Source: Microcoleus sp. FACHB-61 (GTDB lineage: Bacteria > Cyanobacteriota > Cyanobacteriia > Cyanobacteriales > Microcoleaceae). From it: 64,000 nucleotides of DNA. The stretch is from positions 1-64,000 of the forward strand of contig JACJNY010000037.1 of the NCBI GenBank assembly GCA_014695295.1, in the 5' to 3' direction. The position numbers and the translations under genes were made by a program. Shown here piece by piece: positions 35,299 through 45,128 of the stretch (the stretch's first letter is position 1; every line of letters starts with the position of its first letter). The notes under the pieces were generated by a model. That model was not told the origin of the DNA, ran no database searches, and saw only the letters and a list, made by a program, of their open reading frames with translations.

Positions 35299-36144
35299 TT
35301 AGGCATCGTGATCGTGTGCAAAGCGACGGAACAGGAAATCTAGGGCGTAGTTCCGCAAATTGTAGTATTCCGGATCTTCCATCATTTGAACCCGATCGCG
35401 CGGACGCGGAAAAGGAATCTCCAGAACCTCGCCAATTGTCGCCGACGGGCCGTTAGTCATCATCACCAGTCGATCGGCCAAAAACAGCGCTTCGTCAATA
35501 TCGTGAGTAATCATCAACACCGTACAGCGGTGATCGTTCCAGATTTTCAGCAACTCTTCTTGCAATTCCTCCTTAGTAATTGCGTCCAGAGCACCAAAAG
35601 GTTCGTCTAAAATCAGCACTTTCGGGCGAATTGCCAAAGCGCGGGCGATCGAAACCCGCTGCTTCATCCCCCCCGAAATTTGCGGCGGTCTTTTCTCAGC
35701 AGCTTCTGTCAATCCCACCATCGCCAAATGCTCTTTGACGATCGCATTTTTTTCGACCTTCGACTTATTCGGAAATACAGCATTAACCGCCAGATAAACA
35801 TTTTCAAACACCGTCCGCCAAGGCAGCAAAGCGTAACCCTGAAACACCACCATGCGATCGGGGCCCGGCTTCGTAATCCGCTGCCCGTTAATCGTCACGG
35901 TGCCCTGGCTCGGATGGCTAAAACCCGACACCATATTTAACAGTGTTGATTTGCCGCAGCCCGAGTGTCCGATCAGAGTAATAAACTCTCCCTCAGCTAC
36001 ATTCAGATTGACGTTTTCTAAAGCCCTGTAACCGTTTGGATATTCTTTGTAAACATTGTCCATCACCAAAAAAGGCTGGCGGCGATCGTTCTTAGACTTG
36101 CTTTTGGTTTTGGTATTCGTCTGGTTGAGAGAAGTATTAATCAT
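35299..36144 (-). CDS. nrtD: Nitrate ABC transporter ATP-binding subunit NrtD
   Basis: A 281-residue ABC ATPase with Walker A GHSGCGKST, signature ISGGMKQR, Walker B VLILDEPFGALD and the switch histidine ITHDIDEA. In cyanobacterial nitrate uptake NrtD pairs with NrtC to drive NrtB. It is the last gene of nrtA-nrtB-nrtC-nrtD on the minus strand. No narB or nirA adjoins the cluster in this window. The close match to NrtC's ATPase part supports this name over other sulfonate-type ATPases. Confidence 0.95.
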   Translation of the reverse strand: MINTSLNQTNTKTKSKSKNDRRQPFLVMDNVYKEYPNGYRALENVNLNVAEGEFITLIGHSGCGKSTLLNMVSGFSHPSQGTVTINGQRITKPGPDRMVVFQGYALLPWRTVFENVYLAVNAVFPNKSKVEKNAIVKEHLAMVGLTEAAEKRPPQISGGMKQRVSIARALAIRPKVLILDEPFGALDAITKEELQEELLKIWNDHRCTVLMITHDIDEALFLADRLVMMTNGPSATIGEVLEIPFPRPRDRVQMMEDPEYYNLRNYALDFLFRRFAHDHDA

Positions 36145-36317
36145 GGGTTTGGGAAATTGTGAGTGGGTGATGGGCGAAGGAAGAAGGAAGAGGCAATAGG
36201 GAAGAATGAAGAGGCAATTACTAACTAGAATTAGCAGTTAACAATTAACAATTAACTACTAACAACCAACAACTAAGAATTAGCAATTACCCTGTTTTTA
36301 TCCAAATAAAAACCGCT

Positions 36318-38318
36318 TTAAGCAGCTCTGCGGCCGGAATCGAGTATAACTTCAGCCATCGTGAAATCGCGTTTAATCGCCAGATTGTTGAGATAGCCGA
36401 TCGGATCGTCAGCATTAAACACCGAGCCGTCAAACAAGCTGAGAGAACCGCGAGTGTAATTAATATCAGCCATCCCCAGCTCTCGCGCCGCCGTGCTGAA
36501 CGCACCGACTCGCACCACCCGCTCCAGAATTTCCACCCAGTTGCGCGGGAACACTGTATCGCCCCAGCGCGCCATCTGCACCATGTGCCAGAGTTGTTCG
36601 GTGCGGCTTGGGCGATTCACCCCCTCTCCAGAAAACAAGTGGTGGGCATATTCCCGCATCGGAGTATCGAGGTTGCAAGCAACAGATTTCGGGTCGCCTA
36701 GTTGGATGTAATTCTTGTCGGTGGCGACGTACTCCCTTCCCGCGACAATTTCCGAAACCTCGGCGGCGTGATTTGGATCGGCGCAATAGTTGCAAGCTTC
36801 CAGCAAAGCTTTGACTAGAGCAATGTGAGTGTTGGGATAAGCATTTGCCCAGTCTTCCCGCACCCCCAAAATTTTTCCCGGGTGCCCCGGCCACAGTTCC
36901 AAATCTGTCGCCACCGTAAAGCCGACTCCTTCCATCGAGGCCCGCAAGTTCCAAGGTTCGCCGACGCAGAAACCGTCAATCGTGCCACCCTGCAAGTCAA
37001 CGATCATTTGAGCCGGTGGGATATTTTTCAGCAACACATCGCGATCCGGGTCAATGCCGCCGGAAGCCAGCCAGTAACGCAGCAACAGGTTGTGCATCGA
37101 AGAAGGGTGCACGATCGCCATACGGTGCGTTTGCGCGGGCGTTCTCTGGAGCATTTTTTTAAAGTCTGCCAGAGTGTAGATCCCTTGGTCGTAAAAGCGC
37201 CTCGCCAGGGTAATTCCGTTACCGTTGCGGCTCATGGTGAGGGCTGTAACCGTCGGAATCGGCTTTTCTTGGTGGCCTCCCAAGCTCAACCACATCGCCA
37301 TCCCAGAAGGCATTTGGGCTGCGTCTAAGTAACCTGCGGCGATGCCGTCTACGATGCCGCGCCAGCTTGTTTCCCGCACCAGGTGGACTTCATCGAGGCC
37401 GTGCTTGGCAAAAAAGCCTTTTTCTTTGGCGATCGCGAGGGGAGCGCAGGCTGCGAGGGGGACGAAGCCGAGTTCGAGGTTGACTTTTTCTAGGCCGTGG
37501 CGGGCGATCGCGGGTACTTTCCGCGCCCGCAGTTTTTTGACGCGCTTCTGCTGGTTGAGGAAGTAAATCATTTCGCTGCGCAGGGCGTAGTAGCTGGGGT
37601 GTGAGACGACTTCCATGCGCTGGCGGGGGCGGGGGATGTCTACTTCGAGAATCCCGCCAATCTTCGATTCTGGGCCGTTGGTGAGCATGACGATGCGATC
37701 GCTCAACAACACCGCCTCATCCACATCGTGCGTTACCATCAGGGCGCTGATTTCGTACTCTTGGCAAATTTCCATCAACTTCTCTTGCAAGTTGCCGCGA
37801 GTCAAAGCATCCAAAGCGCCGAAGGGTTCGTCTAAGAGTAACAGTTTGGGGCGCAGGGCCAGAGCACGGGCGATCGCCACGCGCTGTTTTTGTCCGCCAG
37901 ACAGCAGTGCGGGTTGCTTATCAGCGTGGGGCGTCAAACCCACCATGTCGATGTGTTTTTGAATGATGTCGAGGCGTTCCGCCTTGGGTAAGCCTTTCAT
38001 CACCGAATCTACGGCTAGGGTAATGTTTTCTCTGACCGTCCGCCACGGTAGCAGCGAATAGTTTTGGAATACTACCATGCGATCGGGGCCTGGCTGGGTA
38101 ATTCTTTGCCCTTCAATTGTCACCAATCCTTCTGTCGGCAAATCCAAACCTGCGACCATATTTAGCAGCGTAGATTTGCCGCAGCCAGAGTGTCCAACTA
38201 ATGAGATAAATTCGCCTCTTTTAATTTCCAGATCGATGCCTTTGAGGGCTACGTATGTGCCACCGTCTGATAAATTAAAAACTTTTTCGACTTGTTCTAC
38301 TGCAATCAAAACAGACAT
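36318..38318 (-). CDS. nrtC: Nitrate ABC transporter ATPase with substrate-binding-like domain NrtC
   Basis: The 666-residue protein joins an ABC ATPase (1-255: Walker A GHSGCGKST, LSGGQKQR, LLLDEPFGALD) to a C-terminal domain like the NrtA solute-binding protein (about 280-660: LGFVPLAACAPLAIAKEKGFF, DGFCVGEPWN). This fusion is diagnostic for NrtC; the C-terminal part is involved in inhibition by ammonium in Synechococcus. It lies between nrtB and nrtD, with repeat-containing spacers on both sides. Confidence 0.97.
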   Translation of the reverse strand: MSVLIAVEQVEKVFNLSDGGTYVALKGIDLEIKRGEFISLVGHSGCGKSTLLNMVAGLDLPTEGLVTIEGQRITQPGPDRMVVFQNYSLLPWRTVRENITLAVDSVMKGLPKAERLDIIQKHIDMVGLTPHADKQPALLSGGQKQRVAIARALALRPKLLLLDEPFGALDALTRGNLQEKLMEICQEYEISALMVTHDVDEAVLLSDRIVMLTNGPESKIGGILEVDIPRPRQRMEVVSHPSYYALRSEMIYFLNQQKRVKKLRARKVPAIARHGLEKVNLELGFVPLAACAPLAIAKEKGFFAKHGLDEVHLVRETSWRGIVDGIAAGYLDAAQMPSGMAMWLSLGGHQEKPIPTVTALTMSRNGNGITLARRFYDQGIYTLADFKKMLQRTPAQTHRMAIVHPSSMHNLLLRYWLASGGIDPDRDVLLKNIPPAQMIVDLQGGTIDGFCVGEPWNLRASMEGVGFTVATDLELWPGHPGKILGVREDWANAYPNTHIALVKALLEACNYCADPNHAAEVSEIVAGREYVATDKNYIQLGDPKSVACNLDTPMREYAHHLFSGEGVNRPSRTEQLWHMVQMARWGDTVFPRNWVEILERVVRVGAFSTAARELGMADINYTRGSLSLFDGSVFNADDPIGYLNNLAIKRDFTMAEVILDSGRRAA

Positions 38319-38367
38319 GATTTTCTTGCCTTTTTTGTAGGTTTGTTATTTCGCTAGATATTGATTG

Positions 38368-38433
38368 TTGACTGTTGACTGTTGACTGTTCGCTGTTCGC
38401 TGTTCGCTGTTGGTTGTGGACTGTTCGCTGTTG
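38368..38433. repeat. TGACTGT/TCGCTGT tandem repeat in the nrtB-nrtC spacer
   Basis: About eight copies of a heptamer-like unit (TTGACTG, then TTCGCTG) between nrtB and nrtC. A 14-bp unit GTCAACCGTGAACC is repeated at 38571-38612 in the same spacer. Confidence 0.7.
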
Positions 38434-38570
38434 ATATATAACAGCTAATAGTTAATACATTCCTGGATGCCTAAAACTGGTCTTTGAACTAACCAAAATA
38501 CTTTGTTTAATCCCTCAACAATAGTTTAAAAAACAGGTTTCTGAGCCTCGGAGTTCGTAATTCCTGTAAC

Positions 38571-38612
38571 AGTCAACCGTGAACCGTCAACCGTGAACCG
38601 TCAACCGTTAAC
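38571..38612. repeat. GTCAACCGTGAACC tandem repeat
   Basis: Two to three copies of a GTCAACCGTGAACC unit directly downstream of nrtB (minus strand). Spacer length variation of this kind is expected to have little effect on coding. Confidence 0.6.
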
Positions 38613-38624
38613 CCATCGAATTAG

Positions 38625-39470
38625 CTACTTTCCTTGAGGGGGAGCAATTTTTTGCTGCAACCAAGCCATCATGCGATCGAGCAACAAACCAACAGCCCCA
38701 ATGTAGAACACCGCTAACAGAATTTCGCTGATGTAGTTTTGCTGGTAAGCATTCCAAATAAAGAAGCCGATACCCGTAATCCCAGACATCACGATTTCTG
38801 CTGCAATAATCGCCAGCCAAGCCAAACCGATCGCAATTCTCAATCCTGTGAAGATATAAGGAAGCGCCGACGGAAACAAAATATTCATGTAATATTCCTG
38901 ACGAGAAAGCTGCAGCACTTTCGCCACGTTGTTGTAATCGTCGGGAATTTGGCGAACACCTTCAGCCGTGTTGATTAAAATCGGCCAAACTGAAGTGATA
39001 AAAATCACGAACAAAGCAGAAGGTTCGTTTTGTTGCAGTGCAGCCAGGGCGATCGGCACCCAAGCCAAAGGCGCCACCATCCGCAAAAACTGGAAAATCG
39101 GATCTAAAGCCTTGTTCAAGAAGGGATTCGTACCTACCACAACTCCCATGCTGATTCCCACAGCGGCCGCGAGAGTGTAGCCTTTTGCCACCCGTTCCAA
39201 ACTAGCCATAGTCTGCCAAAATAAGCCGACTCCGTAGGTTTTGGAGTTCATAAAAGGATACATCAATAAGATGCGCGTCCGTTCGTCAGTCCAAACGCTG
39301 AGCGGCCCTGGCAATTTGATAATTCCCAAACCCGACAGCAACTGCCAAACTAACAGAAATCCAATTACTCCCAAAATTGGCGGCAAGATATTCGGGGAAT
39401 TCTTCTTCCAAAACTCGCCAAATGCTCCTTGGGCATCGACTCCGCCTCTCCGATTTGCGCTGACAGCCAT
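38625..39470 (-). CDS. nrtB: Nitrate ABC transporter permease NrtB
   Basis: The 281-residue protein has about six membrane helices. The EAA-type loop (about 180-215, AKVLQLSRQEYYMNILFPSALPYIFTGLRIA in part) is typical of the nitrate/taurine/sulfonate permease family. The N-terminus is a longer polar extension before helix 1 (PILGVIGFLLVWQLL). It follows nrtA after 64 bp. Together with NrtA and the ATPases it forms the membrane channel for nitrate/nitrite. Confidence 0.96.
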   Translation of the reverse strand: MAVSANRRGGVDAQGAFGEFWKKNSPNILPPILGVIGFLLVWQLLSGLGIIKLPGPLSVWTDERTRILLMYPFMNSKTYGVGLFWQTMASLERVAKGYTLAAAVGISMGVVVGTNPFLNKALDPIFQFLRMVAPLAWVPIALAALQQNEPSALFVIFITSVWPILINTAEGVRQIPDDYNNVAKVLQLSRQEYYMNILFPSALPYIFTGLRIAIGLAWLAIIAAEIVMSGITGIGFFIWNAYQQNYISEILLAVFYIGAVGLLLDRMMAWLQQKIAPPQGK

Positions 39471-39534
39471 CTTGTTAATCTCCTATGTTTCTGCTGTTTT
39501 TTTCGAGACTCATTTATGCGAAGCTAAGACCCCA

Positions 39535-40920
39535 TCACACTTTTTTAATTGCCAAACTCTTAAGGTAAGCTTCGGGATTTTCTGGGTTAAATTCTTTGCC
39601 GTCAAAGAACTTCTCAATGCCGCGAGACGTACTTTTCGGAATGTCAGCATCAGCAACTCCGGCTAATTTAGCTGCTTTCTTCCAGATATCTGCGCGGTTG
39701 ACTTTATCGATGAGTGTCTTTTTGTCTGCCAAGGTTTTTGTCGGCAGGAAACCCCAGCGCACGCTTTCGGTTAAGAACCACAAATCGTGACTCTTGTAGG
39801 GATAGGAAACGTTGCCTAGGTCGTCTTTCCAGTACAGCGGACTGCTCTTGAAGTCGTTGATGTCTGGTTTGCCGTCGCCCATGACATACTTGCCTTCATA
39901 AGGAGCCGTCAAAACCGTGGGAGATACGTCAAAGAAGTTTCTTCCAGAAACAATGGCGACTAATTCGGCTCGATGTTCGGGCTTGTCGCACCACTGCTGG
40001 GCCTCAATTAGTCCTGCGAGTAATGCTTCGGTGGCTTTGGGGTGTTTGTCTACCCAGTCGCCGCGAATAGCTAGATATTCCTCTGGGTGATCTTTCCAGA
40101 TTTCGGAGGTGAGGGCGGACATGAAGCCGATGTTTTCTTTGACAATCCGCAGCGGCCAGGGGTCGCCGGTGCTGAAACCGTCCATGCTTCCGGTTTTCAT
40201 GTTAGCCACGGTTTGGGCGGCCGGTACTGTTAGCAGTTCGACATCTGCGTCGGGATTGATGCCGTTAGCTGCCAGCCAATAGCGAATCCACAAGTCTTGG
40301 TTAACTTTGGGAAAAGTGTAGGCTGCTTTGAAGGGAGTACCTGCTTGTTTGAGGCCTTTGATGTAGTCTTGGGCCGCTTGATCTAGTTTAAGTCCGAGAC
40401 CTTTGCCTTGGTGTTTGGTCGCGATCGCAATTCCATTTCCATGAGTGTTCAACTGGGCTAGAACATACATCGGGATTTGGACGCTGTTTTTGGTAATCAG
40501 ACCTTTACTAATTAGATAAGGCATGGGCATTTGCCACTGGCCGCCGTCAATGCCGCCGCCGGCAGAGCCGATTTCTACGTTATCTCTGGCCGAGCCCCAG
40601 TTGGCTTGCTTAGCAATTGTTACCTCAGTCATGCCGTATTTGGCAAAAAAGCCTTTTTCTTGGGCAATGATTAAAGGTGCTGCTTCGACGATCGGGATGT
40701 ATCCCAATGAGATTTTAGTGCTTTCAATTCCTTCGACTCTTTTCTCGTTGGCAACAGCCACTACTGAGGTAGCCGCGGGTATTGCGCCGTCAGCACCGGC
40801 AGTTGCACCGGGTTCTGGAGGATTTCCCAAACAGCCTTTGAGCAGTATTGAACTGACTGCAGATGCACCTGCTGTAACGATAAATTTACGCCGAGAAAAT
40901 TGCTCTGAAAATTTTGTCAT
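39535..40920 (-). CDS. nrtA: Nitrate ABC transporter substrate-binding lipoprotein NrtA
   Basis: The 461-residue protein begins with a twin-arginine-like signal ([10 protein letters not shown]) ending in the lipobox LLKGC, so it is probably exported via Tat and lipid-anchored on the periplasmic side. The mature part matches Nrt[37 protein letters not shown] and [11 protein letters not shown]. It binds nitrate and nitrite. First gene of the nrt operon, preceded by a long leader and an NtcA box at 41451-41464. Confidence 0.97.
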   Translation of the reverse strand: MTKFSEQFSRRKFIVTAGASAVSSILLKGCLGNPPEPGATAGADGAIPAATSVVAVANEKRVEGIESTKISLGYIPIVEAAPLIIAQEKGFFAKYGMTEVTIAKQANWGSARDNVEIGSAGGGIDGGQWQMPMPYLISKGLITKNSVQIPMYVLAQLNTHGNGIAIATKHQGKGLGLKLDQAAQDYIKGLKQAGTPFKAAYTFPKVNQDLWIRYWLAANGINPDADVELLTVPAAQTVANMKTGSMDGFSTGDPWPLRIVKENIGFMSALTSEIWKDHPEEYLAIRGDWVDKHPKATEALLAGLIEAQQWCDKPEHRAELVAIVSGRNFFDVSPTVLTAPYEGKYVMGDGKPDINDFKSSPLYWKDDLGNVSYPYKSHDLWFLTESVRWGFLPTKTLADKKTLIDKVNRADIWKKAAKLAGVADADIPKSTSRGIEKFFDGKEFNPENPEAYLKSLAIKKV

Positions 40921-40991
40921 AGTCTAGCCTCGCTGCAATTCATAATCTTCTGTAACGACATCACTGAAGTTTATCAAGGCGCTTTTTTTCT

Positions 40992-41015
40992 GTTCGCTAA
41001 TGGAATTTAGCGAAC
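40992..41015. promoter_or_regulatory. Leader hairpin upstream of nrtA
   Basis: The arms GTTCGCTAA and TTAGCGAAC are perfectly inverted around a 6-nt loop, 72 bp before the nrtA ATG. It would lie in the nrt mRNA leader. It may be a terminator/attenuator-like or protective hairpin; no T-run follows on the minus strand. Confidence 0.4.
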
Positions 41016-41418
41016 TGTTTTGAGCGCTGGTTGGCAGGAGGGAGCAAAAGATTTATCGCTAGCATAAGTCTTTAAACTATCCCTGCTGATTTGACTTTTT
41101 TGATTAATATCGATATTTCGATCGGCCGAGTTCTGTGAACTCACTTTTGGCGAGCCGCACGTTTTCTTGGCTTGATAATTAACTCTACCGTACTCGTGCC
41201 ACAATTCTAAAACAATTATTAAATTCGATTGATAAGTAAATCTTTTAGGATGACGCTATCGATAACGAACCGTTGGTCAGGGCGATCGGGTTTGCTTATC
41301 AAAACTGGTTCAAACCAAGACTTCCTGGGTAAGGGTTGTAGCGAATGGCGATCGGGAGGCATTCAAATCTCTTGTCAATAAGCGGCAAATATCGCCACCA
41401 CAGCACATTTACTTTGTT

Positions 41419-41424
41419 AATATA
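41419..41424 (-). promoter_or_regulatory. Putative -10 element of the nrtA promoter
   Basis: TATATT on the minus strand fits TAN3T and lies 26 bp downstream of the NtcA box, slightly more than the usual 20-24 bp. Confidence 0.4.
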
Positions 41425-41450
41425 TGTTTACTTTTTTTAAGTTGTTAATT

Positions 41451-41464
41451 GTAGTGAATCATAC
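41451..41464 (-). promoter_or_regulatory. NtcA binding site for the nrt operon
   Basis: The sequence GTAGTGAATCATAC matches the NtcA consensus GTA-N8-TAC exactly. NtcA activates nitrate assimilation genes when 2-oxoglutarate signals nitrogen limitation. The site lies about 530 bp before the nrtA start, with a -10-like element 26 bp downstream on the minus strand. The only other neighbour, the P-type ATPase gene, points its 3' end here, so nrtA is the expected target. Confidence 0.7.
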
Positions 41465-41606
41465 AGAAATAATTACTATTTTACGATTCTGCTGTTTTCC
41501 AACGGTTAACTGGTTTTCATTGGTGAACTAAAATTGGCGCTTAATCGTAAGTGATTTACCGGATCTGATATGACGTGGGCTTTCAGGTTCGATTTCTGTA
41601 AAACAG

Positions 41607-41639
41607 AGAAACCGGGTTTCTTCAAGAAACCCGGTTTCT
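41607..41639 (-). terminator. AAACCGGGTTT palindrome after the P-type ATPase
   Basis: The arms AGAAACCGGGTTTCTT and AGAAACCCGGTTTCT face each other around 2 bp. The arm is shared with 5091-5131. Its position 45 bp after the ATPase stop supports a terminator role. Confidence 0.7.
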
Positions 41640-41683
41640 AAACACCCGAAATTACTAATCGGTCGCAGTACCTACAAATTCGA

Positions 41684-44512
41684 TTAGTTCGGTGGATCGA
41701 ACCGGTTGACCGACAAAGCAACACCGATCATCGGCAGAGCTACGCCGAAGCAAATCAGCCACTGATCCAGATTCATCGGAGCCGTCTCAAATATGCGATT
41801 GACAAACGGAGAGTTAGCAAAGATGATCTGCAAAATTATCGCCAGGACAATTCCCACACCGAGGGCGGGAGCGCCGCTAACTTCTTCCTTAGAACCGCTA
41901 AATTTAGCAATCAAAGAAGGCAACAACTGGCTGAGACTCAACAGGTAAAAAATTCTCCCCATTACCAAAGCTTGAATCGCCATCGTGCGGGCCAGTTCCA
42001 ACGTTCCCCAAGGAGCTTGGCGTACCCATTCAAACATTCCGAAAATCAGAGTCCAGTTGTAAAGAGAAATAGCGATTATCCGCTTGATCCGATTTCCGGT
42101 GAGGAAAGGTTCGTTTACCGGTCGGGGCTGCTGTTTCATGACTCCCGCTGACTTAGGCTCAAAAGCCAGGGGCACAGTCATGGTGATCGAGTTGAGCATA
42201 TTCAGCCAGAGAATTTGTAGCGACAAAATCGGCAATTCTCGACCGAGGAGCGTGCTGAGCAAAATTGTCATCGATTCTCCGCCGTTGACTGGGAGAATGA
42301 AGCTGATTGCTTTGAGCAGGTTTTTGTAAACCGATCGCCCTTCTTCTACAGCAGATTCGATCGACGCAAAGTTATCATCGGTAAGAATCATGTCGGCGGC
42401 TTCCTTAGAAACCTCAGTACCGCTGCCCATCGCAATGCCGATATCCGCTTGTTTGAGGGCTGGCGCGTCGTTAACGCCGTCTCCCGTCATCGCCACGATT
42501 TCGCCTTGATGTTGCAAAGCTTCTACGAGGCGGAGTTTTTGTTCTGGGGCGACGCGGGCAAAAACTGAGCCGGCTTCTACGGCTTCGCCGAGTTCCTGCT
42601 TGCTCATTTCGGCGAGTTGAGCGCCGGTGTAGGCTACAAGTTCTCTGTGGTGTTTAGTTTTGCGGAATCCCATGCGGCGGGCGATCGCCTTGGCTGTAGC
42701 GATGTGGTCGCCGGTAATCATTTTGACTTGGATGCCGGCGGTTTGACAAGCTTGGACGGCTGCGATCGCTTCTGCCCGCGGCGGGTCAATCATGCCTTGG
42801 AGTCCCAAGAAAATCAGCCCTGACTCCAAATCCGAGTGATCGACGGAATTTTGGCTTTCGGGTACTGGCTTTTTCGCTAAAGCCAAGACGCGCAAGCCTT
42901 GCTTTGCCATTTCATCGACTTGATGGTGAATTTGTGCGCGATCGACTTCTACCGGATTTCCTTGGGTATCGAGACTGGAAGCGCAGCGGGCGAGAATTGA
43001 TTCTACTGAACCTTTGACGTACAAAATTTTGCCAGTGGGAGTTCGGTGCAGCGTCGCCATGTATTGAAACTGAGATTCAAAGGGAATTGAATCCAGCCGC
43101 TGCATTGACTTGGACAAAACTTGCTGACTCAATTCGGCTTTTTTGCCAACAGCAATTAACGCTCCCTCTGTCGGATCTCCGACGACAATCCAATCATCAT
43201 CTTTAAATTCCAAGTGAGAGTCGTTGCAAAGGAGTCCAGCTTGCAAACATTCTTGCAAAGTTGGAGTTTGGCTGACAGTAATTGGCAGTTGGTTGAGTTG
43301 AATTTCACCTTCGGGGCTGTATCCCGTACCCGTAACCGAGTAGGATGCGCCGCCAGAATAGATTTCTTGCACCGTCATTTGGTTTTCCGTCAAAGTTCCG
43401 GTTTTGTCGGAACAGATGACGGTAGCGCCGCCTAGGGTTTCCACTGCGGGCAGTTTGCGGACGATCGCGTGGCGATTTGCCATCCGGGAAACGCCTACGG
43501 CTAGGGTGACGGTAATGACGGCGGGTAAGCCTTCGGGAATTGCGCCGACAATCAGGGCGACTGCGGGTTCGACTGCTTCTTTAAAGGCTGAAACCCCCGC
43601 AGGAACTGGCCGCCCCAATCTGACGGCGAAGGTCAAGGTTGCCATTCCCAACACGAATAACAGCCAGTTTTGACTGAATTGGTTGAATTTGCGGGTTAAG
43701 GGGGTGGTGAGGTCGATGTGCCGATCTAATAGTTGGGAGATTTTGCCGGTTTCGGTTTTATTGGCGATCGCAATTACGATGCCGCTAGCTTGGCCAAAAG
43801 TGACAAAACTGCCAGCATAGGCCATGTTATCCCGTTCTGCTAGCGGCGTTTCTTGTGGCAGAACTAAGTCTCCAGACTGTCCTAATTCTTTTTCGACAGC
43901 AACAGATTCCCCGGTGAGTCCCGATTCGTCGATTTGCAAGTCGCGCACTTTCACTAAGCGCAAGTCTGCCGGTACTTTGTCGCCGGAAGTCAGGATTACT
44001 AAGTCGCCGACAACGAGTTCTTTGGAGGGAATTCTTAATTTTTTGCCGCCCCGAATAACTGTGGCTTCGGTGGTAACAGCTTGGGCTAGGGCTTCAATTT
44101 TTTTCTCGGCTCCAGCTTCTTGGATGAAACTAATAGTAGCGTTGGTGGTTGTTACCCCCCAAATTACGCTAGCGTTTAGCCATTCTCCGATCACTGCTTT
44201 GATTAAACCTGCACTCAGCAAGATGATCAGGAGGGGTTGGTTAAATTGCAGGATAAATTTTAACCAGGCTGGTTTCCCTGCTTTAACCGTTAGTTCGTTG
44301 GGCCCGAATTTCTGTTGGCGATGGTTGGCTTCTGTCGGTTCTAAACCGCTTTCCAGGTTGGTTTCTAAGATAGTTGCAACCTTGGATATTTCTAGGTAGT
44401 GCCAATATTGCTCTGCTACGTCTACATCGTTGGCGGATCTTGATGGCATGATTCTTCCTGAATATTTGGGGTGTCTGACGAGCTTCGATCGCTCCTTAAT
44501 AGGCACGCTCAA
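41684..44512 (-). CDS. P-type cation-transporting ATPase (P2-like, Ca2+/Na+ type)
   Basis: The 942-residue membrane ATPase has the phosphorylation motif [17 protein letters not shown] in the actuator domain, KGSVESIL and [10 protein letters not shown] in the N/P region, and [17 protein letters not shown]. Transmembrane motif [15 protein letters not shown] (M4) is that of P2-type pumps such as SERCA, PMR1 and cyanobacterial Pma1/PacL. The ion (Ca2+, Na+ or K+/H+) cannot be fixed from sequence alone. The N-terminus is cytoplasmic. A piece of this gene (about 42682-42765) is copied in the chimeric pseudogene at 44983-45066. Confidence 0.92.
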   Translation of the reverse strand: MSVPIKERSKLVRHPKYSGRIMPSRSANDVDVAEQYWHYLEISKVATILETNLESGLEPTEANHRQQKFGPNELTVKAGKPAWLKFILQFNQPLLIILLSAGLIKAVIGEWLNASVIWGVTTTNATISFIQEAGAEKKIEALAQAVTTEATVIRGGKKLRIPSKELVVGDLVILTSGDKVPADLRLVKVRDLQIDESGLTGESVAVEKELGQSGDLVLPQETPLAERDNMAYAGSFVTFGQASGIVIAIANKTETGKISQLLDRHIDLTTPLTRKFNQFSQNWLLFVLGMATLTFAVRLGRPVPAGVSAFKEAVEPAVALIVGAIPEGLPAVITVTLAVGVSRMANRHAIVRKLPAVETLGGATVICSDKTGTLTENQMTVQEIYSGGASYSVTGTGYSPEGEIQLNQLPITVSQTPTLQECLQAGLLCNDSHLEFKDDDWIVVGDPTEGALIAVGKKAELSQQVLSKSMQRLDSIPFESQFQYMATLHRTPTGKILYVKGSVESILARCASSLDTQGNPVEVDRAQIHHQVDEMAKQGLRVLALAKKPVPESQNSVDHSDLESGLIFLGLQGMIDPPRAEAIAAVQACQTAGIQVKMITGDHIATAKAIARRMGFRKTKHHRELVAYTGAQLAEMSKQELGEAVEAGSVFARVAPEQKLRLVEALQHQGEIVAMTGDGVNDAPALKQADIGIAMGSGTEVSKEAADMILTDDNFASIESAVEEGRSVYKNLLKAISFILPVNGGESMTILLSTLLGRELPILSLQILWLNMLNSITMTVPLAFEPKSAGVMKQQPRPVNEPFLTGNRIKRIIAISLYNWTLIFGMFEWVRQAPWGTLELARTMAIQALVMGRIFYLLSLSQLLPSLIAKFSGSKEEVSGAPALGVGIVLAIILQIIFANSPFVNRIFETAPMNLDQWLICFGVALPMIGVALSVNRFDPPN

Positions 44513-44815
44513 TACAACTCATCGCTCGTTGGAGCGTGAATATATTGAGCGGCTTAATTGTTTGTTGATTGCTTTAACGGGCTGTGACTTACATCTATAA
44601 TACAACGGATGTGGCCGTTTGTGGCAAGAGATTTGGGGAATTTTTTCCGGCGCTAAATCTTGTTTGGGACTTGGTGGCTAAGGTGGGGAAAAGTCGATCG
44701 AATCCCTTGACATTTTGCCAATTTTAGGTGTGGTTGAAGAAAGAGGGAAGAAGGCAGGAGGCCAAAGAAAAATACTCCGGCTCCCTCTCTCTCCTCCTCC
44801 TCCGCTCCCCCACGG

Positions 44816-45066
44816 ACGATCGCATAAATGTTACAACCTAGTTAAGCGACCATATTCTGAACTTATGGAAATAGTAGTGACGCTGGTGCTGGGTTCGGTG
44901 CTGTTGGTCTGGGGAATGCGGTTCGGGCGGGTGTTAGTTCGATCGTCCGTTACTGCTAAGCATTTGTTTAAGGGCAGAAATTCGATCGCCCTGGCTGTAG
45001 CGATGCGATCGCCTGCCATCCTTTTGACTTGGGTGCCGGAAGTTTGACAAGCTTGGACGGCAGCGA
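44816..45066 (+). pseudogene. Chimeric fragment: start of the C39-peptidase gene joined to part of the P-type ATPase gene
   Basis: From 44816 to about 44990 the DNA matches the leader and first 43 codons of the C39 peptidase gene at 49072-49245 (MEIVVTLVLGSVL, FKGRNSIAL). At the motif TCGATCGCC it switches to a copy of 42682-42765 of the ATPase gene: GTTTGACAAGCTTGGACGGC is identical, with 11 mismatches over 84 bp by eye. The frame then ends. It is not a functional gene. Confidence 0.8.
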
Positions 45067-45128
45067 GATCAATTCATGACTCAATGCTATCAATTGCTAG
45101 TCTGCTAGCCCAAAAGACTGAGCGCCAC

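Larger units (their letters stand above)
38319..38624. other. Spacer between nrtB and nrtC
   Basis: Just over 300 bp with no gene. It contains two tandem arrays (38368-38433 and 38571-38612), separated by AT-rich sequence. An operon spacer this long suggests later expansion by repeats. Confidence 0.5.
40921..41683. other. nrt leader and promoter region
   Basis: No gene. It holds a hairpin GTTCGCTAA/TTAGCGAAC at 40992-41015 near the nrtA start, the -10-like TATATT at 41419-41424 (minus), the NtcA box and, at the right, the P-type ATPase terminator palindrome. Confidence 0.55.

Noticed and set aside
37342-38340. Plus-strand open frames opposite nrtC
   Set aside because: They are antisense shadows of the strongly conserved ABC protein.
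44715-45047. A 110-codon open frame
   Set aside because: Its first part is pyrimidine-rich non-coding DNA and its latter part is the chimeric fragment described; the frame is accidental.
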